A stretch of 43,530 nt of DNA from Bordetella petrii (GCA_017745595.1 WMBV01000041.1:1-43530), one strand, 5' to 3'. Positions 28,676 through 36,945 are shown, numbered from the stretch's first letter. The notes: a model not told the origin generated them from the sequence alone. A program made the numbers and translations.

Positions 28676-29272
28676 TCAGGGCCGCGTCGCGGCCACGGCC
28701 GGCGCGGCCGCGCGCTGGCCCGCGCGCGCCTTGGCCGCCGCGCGGGTCTTGCCGGCGCGTGGCGGCGGGCGGCAGATCGCGCACACGAAGTCCCCTTGGG
28801 GATCGTGCGCATGCGCGATGAAATGCCCGCCGCACTGGCGGCAAGGCGTCAGTTGCAGCATGCCGCTATCGAAGAACCTGACCAGCATCCAGGCCCGCGT
28901 GAAGCTCAGCACCGGCTCATCGCCCTGGTTTTCGACGCCGGCGTGTTCCAGGTACAGCCGATACGCGTCGATGGTCGCGCGGATGCCGCGGCTGGCGGTA
29001 CGCGAATTCAGGAACGAATACACGTTGTAGAACAGCGACGAATGGATGTTCGGCAGCCAGGTCATGAACCAGTCCACCGAAAACGGCAGCATCCCCTTGG
29101 GCGGCGAGCAGCCGCGAATTTCGCGATACAGCCGCGACAGGCGGTCGTGGCTGAGGCGGGTTTCGGCCTCGAGCACCTGCAGGCGCGCGCCCAGCGAAAT
29201 CATCGCGCTGGCCAGGAGAATGTCATCGGCCTCCTGGGACACGCTTTTGGTAACCATGGCAGCGCGGGACAT
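28676..29272 (-). CDS. flhC: Flagellar master regulator subunit FlhC
   Basis: With FlhD forms the FlhD4C2 activator of class II flagellar genes (called frlB in Bordetella bronchiseptica). The start at 29272 shares a base with the flhD stop (TGATG), giving 198 residues versus about 192 in E. coli. The core FSVDWFMTWLPNIHSSLFYN is conserved, and four cysteines (144, 147, 164, 167) fit the zinc site. The C-terminal 25 residues are a basic Ala/Arg tail absent from E. coli. An ATG five codons later is a possible alternative start. Confidence 0.95.
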   Translation of the reverse strand: MSRAAMVTKSVSQEADDILLASAMISLGARLQVLEAETRLSHDRLSRLYREIRGCSPPKGMLPFSVDWFMTWLPNIHSSLFYNVYSFLNSRTASRGIRATIDAYRLYLEHAGVENQGDEPVLSFTRAWMLVRFFDSGMLQLTPCRQCGGHFIAHAHDPQGDFVCAICRPPPRAGKTRAAAKARAGQRAAAPAVAATRP

Positions 29273-29595
29273 CAGGCCAACTGCTCGACCGGCTGCTTGG
29301 CCAACAAGATGGTGGCATGGGCCTGTTGCAGCGCCCCGCCCAGCACGTCCTGGGTCAGCGCCGACAGCAGGCTGTAGTCGTCGAACCGGAACCGGCACAG
29401 CAGCGAGCTCGATCCGGCCAGCTTGACCAGTTGCGCCGGCGACAAGCGCATCAGAATGTCGGCCACTTCGTTGCTGAAGCCCAGGCGGAACATCGACGCA
29501 GCATAGTCATCGCGCAGCATCCGCTGGGCCAGCAGCAGATACGAAAGATTGACTTCCCGAATATCGGCGAGCAAAGAACTATCCGCTGCATTCAC
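29272..29595 (-). CDS. flhD: Flagellar master regulator subunit FlhD
   Basis: Partner of FlhC. The core [20 protein letters not shown] and [20 protein letters not shown] match FlhD. I choose the GTG at 29595 ([15 protein letters not shown]), because AGGAG lies 8 bases upstream and the length (107 residues) suits the family; the frame is open further up, without a ribosome site. Transcribed away from fliA across an AT-rich control region. In B. bronchiseptica the homologous frlAB operon is repressed by BvgAS; whether that holds here cannot be seen. Confidence 0.93.
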   Translation of the reverse strand: MNAADSSLLADIREVNLSYLLLAQRMLRDDYAASMFRLGFSNEVADILMRLSPAQLVKLAGSSSLLCRFRFDDYSLLSALTQDVLGGALQQAHATILLAKQPVEQLA

Positions 29596-29932
29596 GCTTA
29601 TGGCTCCTAAAAGACTTGGAATACGCAATTTCTTGGCATCAGCGGCTGAGCCTTGCCCCCGCGGGCGGCTCGCCGATTTCAATACAACATGTATCTATTA
29701 ATACCAATATGCGTGCAATCTACCATGCAACGTGTCAAATTTTATGACATTCATGTCAAAATCTTCGTTATTCACCTATATTTGGCATAAAAGATACAGT
29801 AACGTTACATTGTCTTGATTTTCCCGTATCGGAATTACGTAAATAAACGCTTAAAACCTTTCGTTTTTATACGAATGAACTGGCTGCCTTTGCCGACAAT
29901 CGCTACTTGGATAGAGACGTCGACAACTACGC
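29596..29932. promoter_or_regulatory. AT-rich divergent control region of flhDC and fliA
   Basis: 337 bases, markedly AT-rich from about 29680 to 29880 compared with the rest of the window. It holds perfect inverted repeats: TGACATTCATGTCA (29745-29758) and GTAACGTTAC (29799-29808). On the minus strand, TTGACA occurs twice (complements of 29754-29759 and 29733-29738), possible -35 boxes for flhD, but -10 assignment is unclear. On the plus strand GCCGACAA (29892-29899) resembles a sigma-28 -10 for fliA autoregulation, with a poor -35 (GAATGAAC) 11 bases upstream. No coding region is seen. Confidence 0.6.
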
Positions 29933-30673
29933 ATGCCCTACGCCGATGAGAGCCTGGTACGGTACGCGCCGCTGGTCCGCAAGCTGGCGCTGCAGCTGCT
30001 GGCGCGGCTGCCGGCCAGCGTGCAGCTCGACGACCTGATCCAGGCCGGGATGATCGGCTTGCTGGACGCCACCCGCCGCTACCAGGAAACGCCCGACGCC
30101 CAGTTCGAGACCTACGCCACCGCCCGGATCCGCGGCGCCATGCTGGACGAGCTGCGCAGCCAGGATTGGCTACCCCGCAGCGTGCGCAGCAAAAGCAAGC
30201 GCATCGAAGCGGCCATTCAGCAGAAAGAACAGGAACTGATGCGGCCGCCCACCGAGCGGGAAATCGCCCATGCGCTGGACCTGCCCCTGGACGAATACCA
30301 GGGCATGCTGAACGACGCCCGCGGCATCCAGATCCTGCACTACGACGATGTCGGCGCCGACGACGACAACGAGCGCCATTGGCGCGAGGCGCCCGCCGAC
30401 GACGCCGGCACTCCCCTGGACGCCCTGCTGACCAGCGACCTGCGGCGCGCCCTGGTCCGCGCCATCGAAAGCCTGCCCGAACGCGAGAAGCTGGTGCTGT
30501 CGCTGTGTTACGAACAAGGCCTGAACCTGAAGGAAATCGGCGCGGTGCTGGAAGTGACCGAGGCCCGCGTGTGCCAGTTGCGCAGCCAGGCCACCGCCCG
30601 CATCCGCGCGCGCCTGAAGGAAGGCGCGTGGCACGAACTGCCTGCCGAGGCCCAGCTGGCGCAGGTGCTGTAG
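29933..30673 (+). CDS. fliA: Flagellar sigma factor FliA (sigma-28)
   Basis: Directs transcription of late flagellar and chemotaxis genes. 246 residues, usual for FliA. Region 2 (DLIQAGMIGLLDATRRYQ, FETYATARIRGAMLDELR, QDWLPRSVRSKSKR), region 3 (RPPTEREIAHALDLPLDEYQ) and region 4 helix-turn-helix (NLKEIGAVLEVTEARVCQLR) are intact. It is inhibited by FlgM (12148-12435). It lies immediately upstream of its own target fliC and divergent from flhDC. Confidence 0.97.
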   Translation: MPYADESLVRYAPLVRKLALQLLARLPASVQLDDLIQAGMIGLLDATRRYQETPDAQFETYATARIRGAMLDELRSQDWLPRSVRSKSKRIEAAIQQKEQELMRPPTEREIAHALDLPLDEYQGMLNDARGIQILHYDDVGADDDNERHWREAPADDAGTPLDALLTSDLRRALVRAIESLPEREKLVLSLCYEQGLNLKEIGAVLEVTEARVCQLRSQATARIRARLKEGAWHELPAEAQLAQVL

Positions 30674-30714
30674 CGCGCCCGGCCCGGCCTTCGCAAATTC
30701 CGCTGTAAACGCAC

Positions 30715-30741
30715 TTAAGTTGGCGACGATCGCGCCGTTAC
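30715..30741 (+). promoter_or_regulatory. Sigma-28 (FliA) promoter of fliC
   Basis: TTAAGTTG (30715-30722), 11-base spacer, GCCGTTAC (30734-30741). The -10 is identical to that of flgM, and the -35 differs at two positions. The predicted start point lies about 75-80 bases before the fliC ATG, leaving a long leader with a strong GGGAG ribosome site (30815-30819). Confidence 0.85.
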
Positions 30742-30825
30742 CCAAAGCAGCGGGACATCCAGCCCCGCGACATGGGCGGCCTGGCTGCCCGGTTTGAAGA
30801 TGCCTTTCTCTCTTGGGAGCTATCC

Positions 30826-32001
30826 ATGGCTGCTGTTATCAACACCAACTACTTGTCGCTGGTTGCGCAGAACAACCTCAACAAGTCCCAATCCGCTCTG
30901 GGCTCCGCCATCGAGCGCCTGTCCTCCGGCCTGCGCATCAACAGCGCCAAGGACGACGCGGCGGGCCAGGCCATCGCCAACCGCTTTACGTCGAACATCA
31001 AGGGCCTGACCCAGGCCGCGCGTAACGCCAACGACGGTATCTCGATCGCTCAGACGACCGAAGGCGCGCTGAACGAAATCAACAACAACCTGCAGCGCGT
31101 GCGCGAACTGACCGTTCAGGCCCAGAACGGCACGAACTCGGCTTCGGACATCGACTCGATCCAGCAGGAAGTCAACGAGCGCCTCGCCGAAATCAACCGG
31201 ATTGCCGAGCAAACGAATTTCAACGGTACCAACATCCTGGAAAAAGGTACCGCGACGACGATCACCATCCAAGTCGGCGCCAACGACAACGAAACCATCG
31301 ATATCCAGATTGCTGGCAATGCCGCCTGGAACCTGTATGACGAGGCTGGCACCGGCACCGGCGCCGCGGTGAACGGCGACGCGCGGACCGTTGAAATCAA
31401 GGGTTTTGATGTCCGCTCCGCGCTCGCGGCCAACCCCACGTCGGACCTGGATTCGTACGATTACGCTGTTGCGCAGGCTACCACTCAGCTGGCGGACGAC
31501 GGTTTTACGGCCGCTAGCTCCAGCCTCGTTTCCTACGATGGCGGCGATAGCTACGCAATCGTTCTGGAAGACGCGGGCGGTGCCCAGCGCTCTTACGCGG
31601 TCTCCTTTGATTCCACCGGCAAGGCCGCCTTGGGCTCGGAACTGTCGGGCGCCGCCAAAGAGGCCGCGGAAGCCAGCACCACCACGTTGACCGCAGGCAC
31701 CGACACCGTCAAGGTTGCCGGCGGAGACAGCGATGCCCTGAAGGCCATCGACGACGCGCTGAACGCCGTCGACGCTCAGCGCAGCTCGCTGGGTGCGATC
31801 CAGAACCGCTTCGAATCCACGATCAGCAACCTGAACAACACCATCAACAACCTGTCGTCGGCCCGTTCGCGCATCGAAGATGCCGACTACGCGACCGAAG
31901 TGTCGAACATGACCAAGTCGCAGATCCTGCAACAGGCTGGCACCTCGGTCCTGGCGCAAGCCAACCAAGTGCCGCAGACGGTGCTGTCGCTGCTGCGTTA
32001 A
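30826..32001 (+). CDS. fliC: Flagellin
   Basis: Filament subunit, 391 residues (called flaA in B. bronchiseptica). N-terminus MAAVINTNYLSLVAQNNLNK with the D0/D1 helices (SSGLRINSAKDDAAGQAIA), and C-terminus with RSRIEDADYATEVSNMTKSQ and the terminal VLSLLR, both strongly conserved. The middle (about 175-295) is the variable surface domain. GGGAG lies 6 bases before the ATG. Driven by the sigma-28 promoter at 30715-30741 and closed by the terminator at 32068-32100. Confidence 0.98.
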   Translation: MAAVINTNYLSLVAQNNLNKSQSALGSAIERLSSGLRINSAKDDAAGQAIANRFTSNIKGLTQAARNANDGISIAQTTEGALNEINNNLQRVRELTVQAQNGTNSASDIDSIQQEVNERLAEINRIAEQTNFNGTNILEKGTATTITIQVGANDNETIDIQIAGNAAWNLYDEAGTGTGAAVNGDARTVEIKGFDVRSALAANPTSDLDSYDYAVAQATTQLADDGFTAASSSLVSYDGGDSYAIVLEDAGGAQRSYAVSFDSTGKAALGSELSGAAKEAAEASTTTLTAGTDTVKVAGGDSDALKAIDDALNAVDAQRSSLGAIQNRFESTISNLNNTINNLSSARSRIEDADYATEVSNMTKSQILQQAGTSVLAQANQVPQTVLSLLR

Positions 32002-32067
32002 TCGATATACGTTCGGACTCCCCCGAACCCAGGCGCGATGGCCCACAAGGCCGTCGTGCCTGCCTGA

Positions 32068-32100
32068 CGGCTGGATGCACGCATCCAGCCGTTTTTCTTT
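32068..32100 (+). terminator. Intrinsic terminator of fliC
   Basis: A 10-base stem CGGCTGGATG / CATCCAGCCG (32068-32077 and 32082-32091) with a CACG loop, followed by TTTTTCTTT. A textbook Rho-independent terminator 66 bases after the fliC stop. Confidence 0.93.
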
Positions 32101-32149
32101 GCGCCCGCGAAGCCGGCTCGATGGGCGCGCACCATCGCCAGTTTGACCA

Positions 32150-32241
32150 GGTGCCTGACTCCCGCAGGGTGTCAGACACCGACATGTAACGATCGCTCGG
32201 CCAAGACGGTGTCTGACACCCCTGACAGGGAGTCAGACACC
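32150..32241. repeat. Inverted hairpin-repeat doublet 2 (after fliC)
   Basis: Forward unit 32150-32180 (31 bases, first arm GGTGCCTGAC with one change) and reverse unit 32208-32241 (34 bases; the loop is enlarged to five bases by CCTGACAGGG), with a 27-base centre. Outer flanks read CA/TG, inner flanks G/C, as in the other doublets. It lies between the fliC terminator and the phosphonopyruvate hydrolase gene; with it the 32002-32364 gap holds the terminator, this doublet and about 120 bases of unassigned upstream sequence. Confidence 0.9.
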
Positions 32242-32364
32242 TGATGCCAACGGCTGCGGTCATCAGGCGCCAGGTGACGTGCCCCAATCAAGCTGCCAGC
32301 CACTTTGTACCGGCAATGCGCTATACAGAGAGTTTTCCTAACACCACCACCCAGAAGGCATCCG

Positions 32365-33237
32365 ATGACCCGCAACGAGACCCTGCGTGCCGCGCTGGCC
32401 AGCGGCACCCTGTTTACCGCGATGGCGGCCCATAACCCATTGGCGGCCAAGCTGGCCGAAGAAGCGGGTTTCGCCGGCATCTGGGGCAGCGGCTTCGAAC
32501 TTTCCGCCAGTTATGCCGTGCCCGATGCCAGCATCCTGCCCATGGGAACCCATCTCGACATGATGCGCGCCATTGCCTCCGTCGTCACGATCCCGGTCAT
32601 TGCCGACATCGACACCGGTTTCGGCAACGCGGTCAGCGTCCATTACATCGTGCCGCAGTACGAAGCCGCCGGCGTTTCCGCGGTCGTGATCGAAGACAAG
32701 ACCTTTCCCAAGGACACCAGCCTGCGCGCCCAGGGGCGCCAGGAACTGGTGCGCATCGAAGAATTCCAGGGAAAAATCGCGGCGGCCGCGGATGCCCGCA
32801 AAGACCCGGATTTCGTGGTGATCGCGCGCGTCGAAGCCTTGATCGCCGGACTGGGCCAGGCCGAGGCGGTGAAGCGTGGCCTGGCCTACGAAGAGGCCGG
32901 GGCGGACGCCGTGCTCATTCATTCGAAGCAGCAAACGCCCGACGAAATCCTGGCCTTCATCAAGTCCTGGCCCGGCAAGGTGCCGCTGGTGCTGGTGCCC
33001 ACCGCCTACCCGCAACTGAGCGAAGCCGACATTGCCGCGCTGGGCAAGGTGGGCATCGTCATCTACGGCAATCACGCCATACGCGCGGCCGTCGGCGCCA
33101 TGCGCAAAGTGTTCGCGCAGATCCGCCACGATGGCGGCATCCGGGCGGCCGACACGGCCCTGCCGGCCGTCAAGGAAATCATCGATCTGCAAGGCGATCG
33201 CCGCATGCGCGCCATCGAAAGCCGCTATTTGAAATGA
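32365..33237 (+). CDS. pphA: Phosphonopyruvate hydrolase (PEP mutase/isocitrate lyase superfamily)
   Basis: Predicted to cleave the C-P bond of 3-phosphonopyruvate to pyruvate and phosphate. The 290-residue length equals that of the Variovorax Pal2 enzyme as I remember it. Metal-site Asp81/Asp83 lie in IADIDTGFGNA, and the gating loop EDKTFPKDTS spans 110-119. Thr118 stands where PEP mutases have Asn, the known hydrolase marker. Arg155 is in VIARVEALI. No transaminase, transporter or LysR-type regulator of phosphonoalanine use is adjacent, so the substrate supply is unknown. Other superfamily activities (oxaloacetate decarboxylase, mutase) are less likely. Confidence 0.83.
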   Translation: MTRNETLRAALASGTLFTAMAAHNPLAAKLAEEAGFAGIWGSGFELSASYAVPDASILPMGTHLDMMRAIASVVTIPVIADIDTGFGNAVSVHYIVPQYEAAGVSAVVIEDKTFPKDTSLRAQGRQELVRIEEFQGKIAAAADARKDPDFVVIARVEALIAGLGQAEAVKRGLAYEEAGADAVLIHSKQQTPDEILAFIKSWPGKVPLVLVPTAYPQLSEADIAALGKVGIVIYGNHAIRAAVGAMRKVFAQIRHDGGIRAADTALPAVKEIIDLQGDRRMRAIESRYLK

Positions 33238-33271
33238 CCGGCTCCGCGCGCGGGCCGCGCCAGGCTCGCCA

Positions 33272-33364
33272 GGTGTCTGACACCCGCCAGGGTGTCAGAC
33301 ACCGCGGGTTTCGGAAAATCCAGGCCCACGTCGGTGTCTGACACCCTGGCGGGTGTCAGACACC
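33272..33364. repeat. Inverted hairpin-repeat doublet 3 (pphA/lpdA junction)
   Basis: Units 33272-33303 and 33333-33364, each 32 bases, are exact reverse complements of each other, separated by 29 bases. Each has a perfect 14-base stem (GGTGTCTGACACCC with GGGTGTCAGACACC) and a 4-base loop, the strongest hairpins of the family in this window. The doublet lies between the convergent ends of pphA and lpdA, 28 bases past the lpdA stop, and could form a bidirectional transcript end or a large cruciform. Confidence 0.93.
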
Positions 33365-33391
33365 TGGACAGGCCTGAACAGAACCGCCGGC

Positions 33392-35233
33392 CTACTTCTT
33401 CCGCACGGGCGGCAGGTCGGTGCACACGCCTTCGGCGACTTCGGCCGCCATGCCCACCGACTCTCCCAAAGTGGGATGCGGGTGGATGGTCTTGCCGATA
33501 TCGACCATGTCGGCGCCCATTTCGATTGCCAGCGCGATTTCGCTGATCAGGTCGCCGGCATGGGTGCCCACGATGCCGCCGCCCAGGATGCGGTGGCTGT
33601 CGGCGTCGAACAGCAGCTTGGTGAAGCCCTCGTCGCGTCCATTGGCGATGGCGCGGCCGGAAGCGGCCCAGGGGAACAGGCCCTTCTCGACCTTGATGCC
33701 CTGCTTCCTGGCTTCGTCTTCGGTCAGGCCCACCCAGGCCACTTCGGGGTCGGTGTAGGCCACCGACGGAATCACGCGGGCGTCGAAGAACGACTTCTGG
33801 CCGGCCGCGGCCTCGGCCGCCACGTGGCCCTCGTGCACGGCCTTGTGCGCCAGCATGGGCTGGCCCACGATATCGCCGATGGCAAAAATATGCGGCACGT
33901 TGGTGCGCATCTGCTTGTCGACTTCGATGAAGCCGCGCTCGGTGACGGCAATACCGGCCTTGTCGGCGCCGATCTTCTTGCCGTTGGGGCTGCGCCCCAC
34001 GGCCTGCAGCACCAGGTCGTAGCGCTGCGGCTCTTTCGGCGCGCCCTCGCCCTCGAAGCTGACGTAGATGCCGTCTTTCTTGGCCTCGGCGCCCACCGTC
34101 TTGGTCTTCAGCATGATGTTGTCGAAGCGCGGCGCGTTCATTTTCTGCCACACCTTGACCAGGTCGCGGTCGGCGCCCTGCATCAGGCCGTCCAGCATTT
34201 CCACTACGTCCAGGCGCGCGCCCAGCGTGGAATACACCGTGCCCATTTCCAGGCCGATGATGCCGCCGCCGATGATCAGCATCTTTTTCGGAATGGCGCG
34301 CAACTGCAGCGCGCCGGTCGAATCGACGATGCGCTCGTCATCGGGCAGGAACGGCAGCTTCACCGACTGGCTGCCGGCGGCGATGATGGCATTCTTGAAG
34401 CGGATGGTCTGGGTCTTGCCGTCGGCGCTCTTGACCGCCAGGTGGTGCGGATCGGCGAATTCGCCCGTGCCGGTCACGACCCTGACCTTGCGCGCGCGGG
34501 CCATGCCGGCCAGGCCGCCGGTCAGCTTGGCGACCACGCTGTCTTTGTAGCCGCGCAGCTTGTCCAGGTCGATCTTGGGCTCGCCGAAGCTGATGCCGTG
34601 GGCGGCCAGCGCGCGTGCTTCGTCGATGACGGCGGCATTGTGCAACAGGGCCTTCGACGGAATGCAGCCGACGTTCAGGCAGACGCCGCCCAGGGTTTCG
34701 TAGCGCTCGACCAGCACCGTGGACAGGCCCAGGTCGGCGGCGCGGAAAGCCGCGGAATAGCCGCCGGGGCCGGCGCCCAGCACCAGGACGTCGCATTCGA
34801 CATCGGCGGAGCCGCTGTATTGGGCCGCGGCGGGGGCGACGGGTTTGGGGCCGCTGGAAGCGTCTTTGGCGGGGGCTTGCGCCTTGGGTTCGGTGTCTGA
34901 CACCCTTTGGGAGTCAGACACCTGTTGGGGCGCCTGCGCTTTGCCTGCGGTGTCCGACACCTTTTGGGAGTCGGACACCTGCGGCGAAGCTTCGCCGGCC
35001 TCGATTTCCAGGATCACCTTGCCTTCGGCGACCTTGTCGCCCACCTTCACCTTCACCGACTTCACCACGCCGCCGGCCGAGGCCGGAATCTCCATCGACG
35101 CCTTGTCCGATTCGACCGTGATCAGGCTTTGCTCGGGCTGGATGCTATCGCCTTCGGCAACCAGCACCTCGATGACTTCCACTTCCTTGAAGTCGCCTAT
35201 GTCCGGAACCTTGATTTCCACGAGTTTGCTCAT
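33392..35233 (-). CDS. lpdA: Dihydrolipoamide dehydrogenase (E3) with N-terminal lipoyl domain
   Basis: Reoxidises lipoyl groups of the pyruvate dehydrogenase complex with FAD and NAD. 613 residues. The lipoyl domain (1-78) has Lys44 in ESDKASME. A linker (80-142) contains [10 protein letters not shown] (86-95) and [10 protein letters not shown] (105-114), encoded by hairpin repeats. The flavoprotein follows: GAGPGG near 153-158, redox pair Cys185/Cys190 in [13 protein letters not shown], and C-terminal HPHPTLGE with the catalytic His. A lipoyl-E3 fusion is known in Neisseria, Ralstonia and Bordetella. The first 343 bases match aceF exactly. Last gene of aceE-aceF-lpdA. Confidence 0.97.
   Translation of the reverse strand: MSKLVEIKVPDIGDFKEVEVIEVLVAEGDSIQPEQSLITVESDKASMEIPASAGGVVKSVKVKVGDKVAEGKVILEIEAGEASPQVSDSQKVSDTAGKAQAPQQVSDSQRVSDTEPKAQAPAKDASSGPKPVAPAAAQYSGSADVECDVLVLGAGPGGYSAAFRAADLGLSTVLVERYETLGGVCLNVGCIPSKALLHNAAVIDEARALAAHGISFGEPKIDLDKLRGYKDSVVAKLTGGLAGMARARKVRVVTGTGEFADPHHLAVKSADGKTQTIRFKNAIIAAGSQSVKLPFLPDDERIVDSTGALQLRAIPKKMLIIGGGIIGLEMGTVYSTLGARLDVVEMLDGLMQGADRDLVKVWQKMNAPRFDNIMLKTKTVGAEAKKDGIYVSFEGEGAPKEPQRYDLVLQAVGRSPNGKKIGADKAGIAVTERGFIEVDKQMRTNVPHIFAIGDIVGQPMLAHKAVHEGHVAAEAAAGQKSFFDARVIPSVAYTDPEVAWVGLTEDEARKQGIKVEKGLFPWAASGRAIANGRDEGFTKLLFDADSHRILGGGIVGTHAGDLISEIALAIEMGADMVDIGKTIHPHPTLGESVGMAAEVAEGVCTDLPPVRKK
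34891..35233 (-). repeat. 343-base segment identical to the start of aceF
   Basis: By eye every base from the start codon (35233) to 34891 equals 36945-36603 in aceF (constant offset 1712). It encodes the lipoyl domain and two repeat decapeptides. Identity stops one base beyond the outer arm of the hairpin repeat at 34892-34922; upstream of the start codon the sequences differ at once. This indicates very recent duplication or gene conversion. Confidence 0.95.
34892..34979 (-). repeat. Two in-frame hairpin repeats inside lpdA
   Basis: Units 34892-34922 and 34949-34979 (31 bases each, 26 apart), both in the same orientation on the coding strand. Read with the preceding CA as codons they give [11 protein letters not shown] and [11 protein letters not shown]. 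The second has TCC/TCG instead of TCT/TCA at its two central-arm Ser codons, keeping both base pairing and protein sequence. The loops are AAA rather than the GCA of most intergenic copies. Confidence 0.93.
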
Positions 35234-35244
35234 AAAGCCCCCGG

Positions 35245-36945
35245 TTACAGCGCGATGCGGCGGAAGTCGGCCAGCAACTGGCCCAGGTACGCATTGAAGC
35301 GCGCCGCGGCGGCGCCGTCGATGACGCGGTGGTCATACGACAGCGACAGCGGCAGGATCAGGCGCGGCACGAACTGCTTGCCGTCCCACACCGGCTTCTG
35401 CGCCGAACGCGACACCCCCAGGATGGCCACTTCGGGCGCGTTGATGATGGGCGTGAAATGGGTGCCCCCGATGCCGCCCAGCGACGAGATCGAAAAGCAG
35501 CCGCCCTGCATGTCGGCCGGCGACACCTTGCCGTCGCGGGCCTTCTTCGACAGGTCCGCCATTTCCTTGGCGATGTCCAGGATGCCCTTCTTGTCGGCAT
35601 CGCGGATCACCGGCACCACCAGCCCGTTGGGCGTGTCGGCGGCGAAACCGATGTGGTAGTACTGCTTGTAGACCAGCTGGTCGCCATCCAGCGACGCATT
35701 GAACTCGGGGAACTTCTTCAGGGCCGCCACGACGGCCTTGATCAGGAACGCCAGCATGGTGACCTTGATGCCGGCCTTCTCGTTTTCTTTGTTCAGCGTC
35801 ACGCGCAGCGCTTCCAGGTCGGTGATGTCCGCCTCGTCGTTGTTGGTGACGTGCGGGATCATGACCCAGTTGCGGTGCAGGTTGGCGCCCGAGATCTTCT
35901 TGATGCGCGACAAGGGCTTGGCTTCGACCGGGCCGAACTTGGTGAAATCGATCTTGGGCCATGGCAGCAGGCCCAGCGCGGCGCCATCGCCCCCGCCCGC
36001 GGCGGCGGCCGGCGCGGTCAGCGCCTGCTTCACGAAGGCGCGCACGTCGTCGGCCGTGATGCGGTCTTTGCGGCCCGTGCCCTTGACCTTGCTGAGGTTC
36101 ACGCCCAGTTCGCGGGCGAACTTGCGCACCGACGGCGAAGCGTGCGGCAACTGGCCGGGCTTCAGGTCCGGGTCTTCCAACGCGGCGGCGGGCGCCGGCT
36201 TGGCGGCGGGAGCAGCAGGGGCTGCGCCAGAGGTCTCTTTGGGTGCGGTGTCTGACACCCTTTGGGTGTCAGACACCTGAGACGGCGCCTGGGCGGCCGG
36301 TGCCGGGGCGGCGCCCTGGCCTTCCACCACAGCGATGGCGCTGCCCTTGGCGACCTTGTCGCCCACCTTGACCTTCACTTCCTTGACCACGCCGCCGGCC
36401 GAGGCCGGAATTTCCATCGAGGCCTTGTCCGACTCGACCGTGATCAGGCTTTGTTCGGGCTGGATGGTATCGCCCACCGCCACCATGACTTCGATGACTT
36501 CCACTTCCTTGAAGTCGCCGATGTCGGGCACCGTGATTTCGGCGGTGCCGCCACCCTGGCCCTGGGTCTTGGGGACATCGCCGGAGGCTTTCTCTTTGCC
36601 GGCGGTGTCTGACACCCTTTGGGAGTCAGACACCTGTTGGGGCGCCTGCGCTTTGCCTGCGGTGTCCGACACCTTTTGGGAGTCGGACACCTGCGGCGAA
36701 GCTTCGCCGGCCTCGATTTCCAGGATCACCTTGCCTTCGGCGACCTTGTCGCCCACCTTCACCTTCACCGACTTCACCACGCCGCCGGCCGAGGCCGGAA
36801 TCTCCATCGACGCCTTGTCCGATTCGACCGTGATCAGGCTTTGCTCGGGCTGGATGCTATCGCCTTCGGCAACCAGCACCTCGATGACTTCCACTTCCTT
36901 GAAGTCGCCTATGTCCGGAACCTTGATTTCCACGAGTTTGCTCAT
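35245..36945 (-). CDS. aceF: Dihydrolipoamide acetyltransferase (E2) of pyruvate dehydrogenase
   Basis: Core acetyltransferase, 566 residues. Lipoyl domain 1 (1-78, Lys44) and lipoyl domain 2 (about 135-208, Lys174) each contain [12 protein letters not shown]. The linkers carry [10 protein letters not shown] and [10 protein letters not shown] after domain 1 and [10 protein letters not shown] after domain 2. The E1/E3-binding domain follows ([20 protein letters not shown]), then the catalytic domain ending with the active-site motif [15 protein letters not shown]. 12 bases after aceE and 11 before lpdA. The repeat-coded peptides lie only in the flexible Ala/Pro linkers, where insertions are tolerated. 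Confidence 0.97.
   Translation of the reverse strand: MSKLVEIKVPDIGDFKEVEVIEVLVAEGDSIQPEQSLITVESDKASMEIPASAGGVVKSVKVKVGDKVAEGKVILEIEAGEASPQVSDSQKVSDTAGKAQAPQQVSDSQRVSDTAGKEKASGDVPKTQGQGGGTAEITVPDIGDFKEVEVIEVMVAVGDTIQPEQSLITVESDKASMEIPASAGGVVKEVKVKVGDKVAKGSAIAVVEGQGAAPAPAAQAPSQVSDTQRVSDTAPKETSGAAPAAPAAKPAPAAALEDPDLKPGQLPHASPSVRKFARELGVNLSKVKGTGRKDRITADDVRAFVKQALTAPAAAAGGGDGAALGLLPWPKIDFTKFGPVEAKPLSRIKKISGANLHRNWVMIPHVTNNDEADITDLEALRVTLNKENEKAGIKVTMLAFLIKAVVAALKKFPEFNASLDGDQLVYKQYYHIGFAADTPNGLVVPVIRDADKKGILDIAKEMADLSKKARDGKVSPADMQGGCFSISSLGGIGGTHFTPIINAPEVAILGVSRSAQKPVWDGKQFVPRLILPLSLSYDHRVIDGAAAARFNAYLGQLLADFRRIAL
36247..36277 (-). repeat. In-frame hairpin repeat in the second aceF linker
   Basis: 31-base unit with a perfect 14-base stem (loop AAA), encoding [11 protein letters not shown] between lipoyl domain 2 and the subunit-binding domain. 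Same orientation and frame as the other coding copies. Its central codon is ACC (Thr) where most forward units have TCC (Ser), which repairs the usual stem mismatch. Confidence 0.92.
36603..36945 (-). repeat. 343-base aceF segment identical to the start of lpdA
   Basis: Partner of 34891-35233. It includes repeat units 36604-36634 and 36661-36691 (26 bases apart). The second lipoyl domain of aceF, further downstream in the gene, is clearly diverged from it in silent sites, so the identity is specific to the E2/E3 N-termini. Confidence 0.95.
36604..36691 (-). repeat. Two in-frame hairpin repeats in the first aceF linker
   Basis: Units 36604-36634 ([10 protein letters not shown]) and 36661-36691 ([10 protein letters not shown]), direct orientation, both part of the segment shared with lpdA. 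The second belongs to the variant subfamily with GGTGTCCGAC/GTCGGACACC arms, also seen outside genes at 13065-13095. Confidence 0.93.

Noticed and set aside
33272-33364. Classical intrinsic terminators at the hairpin doublets
   Set aside because: Stems are strong, but no T-run follows on either strand; kept only as possible transcript ends.
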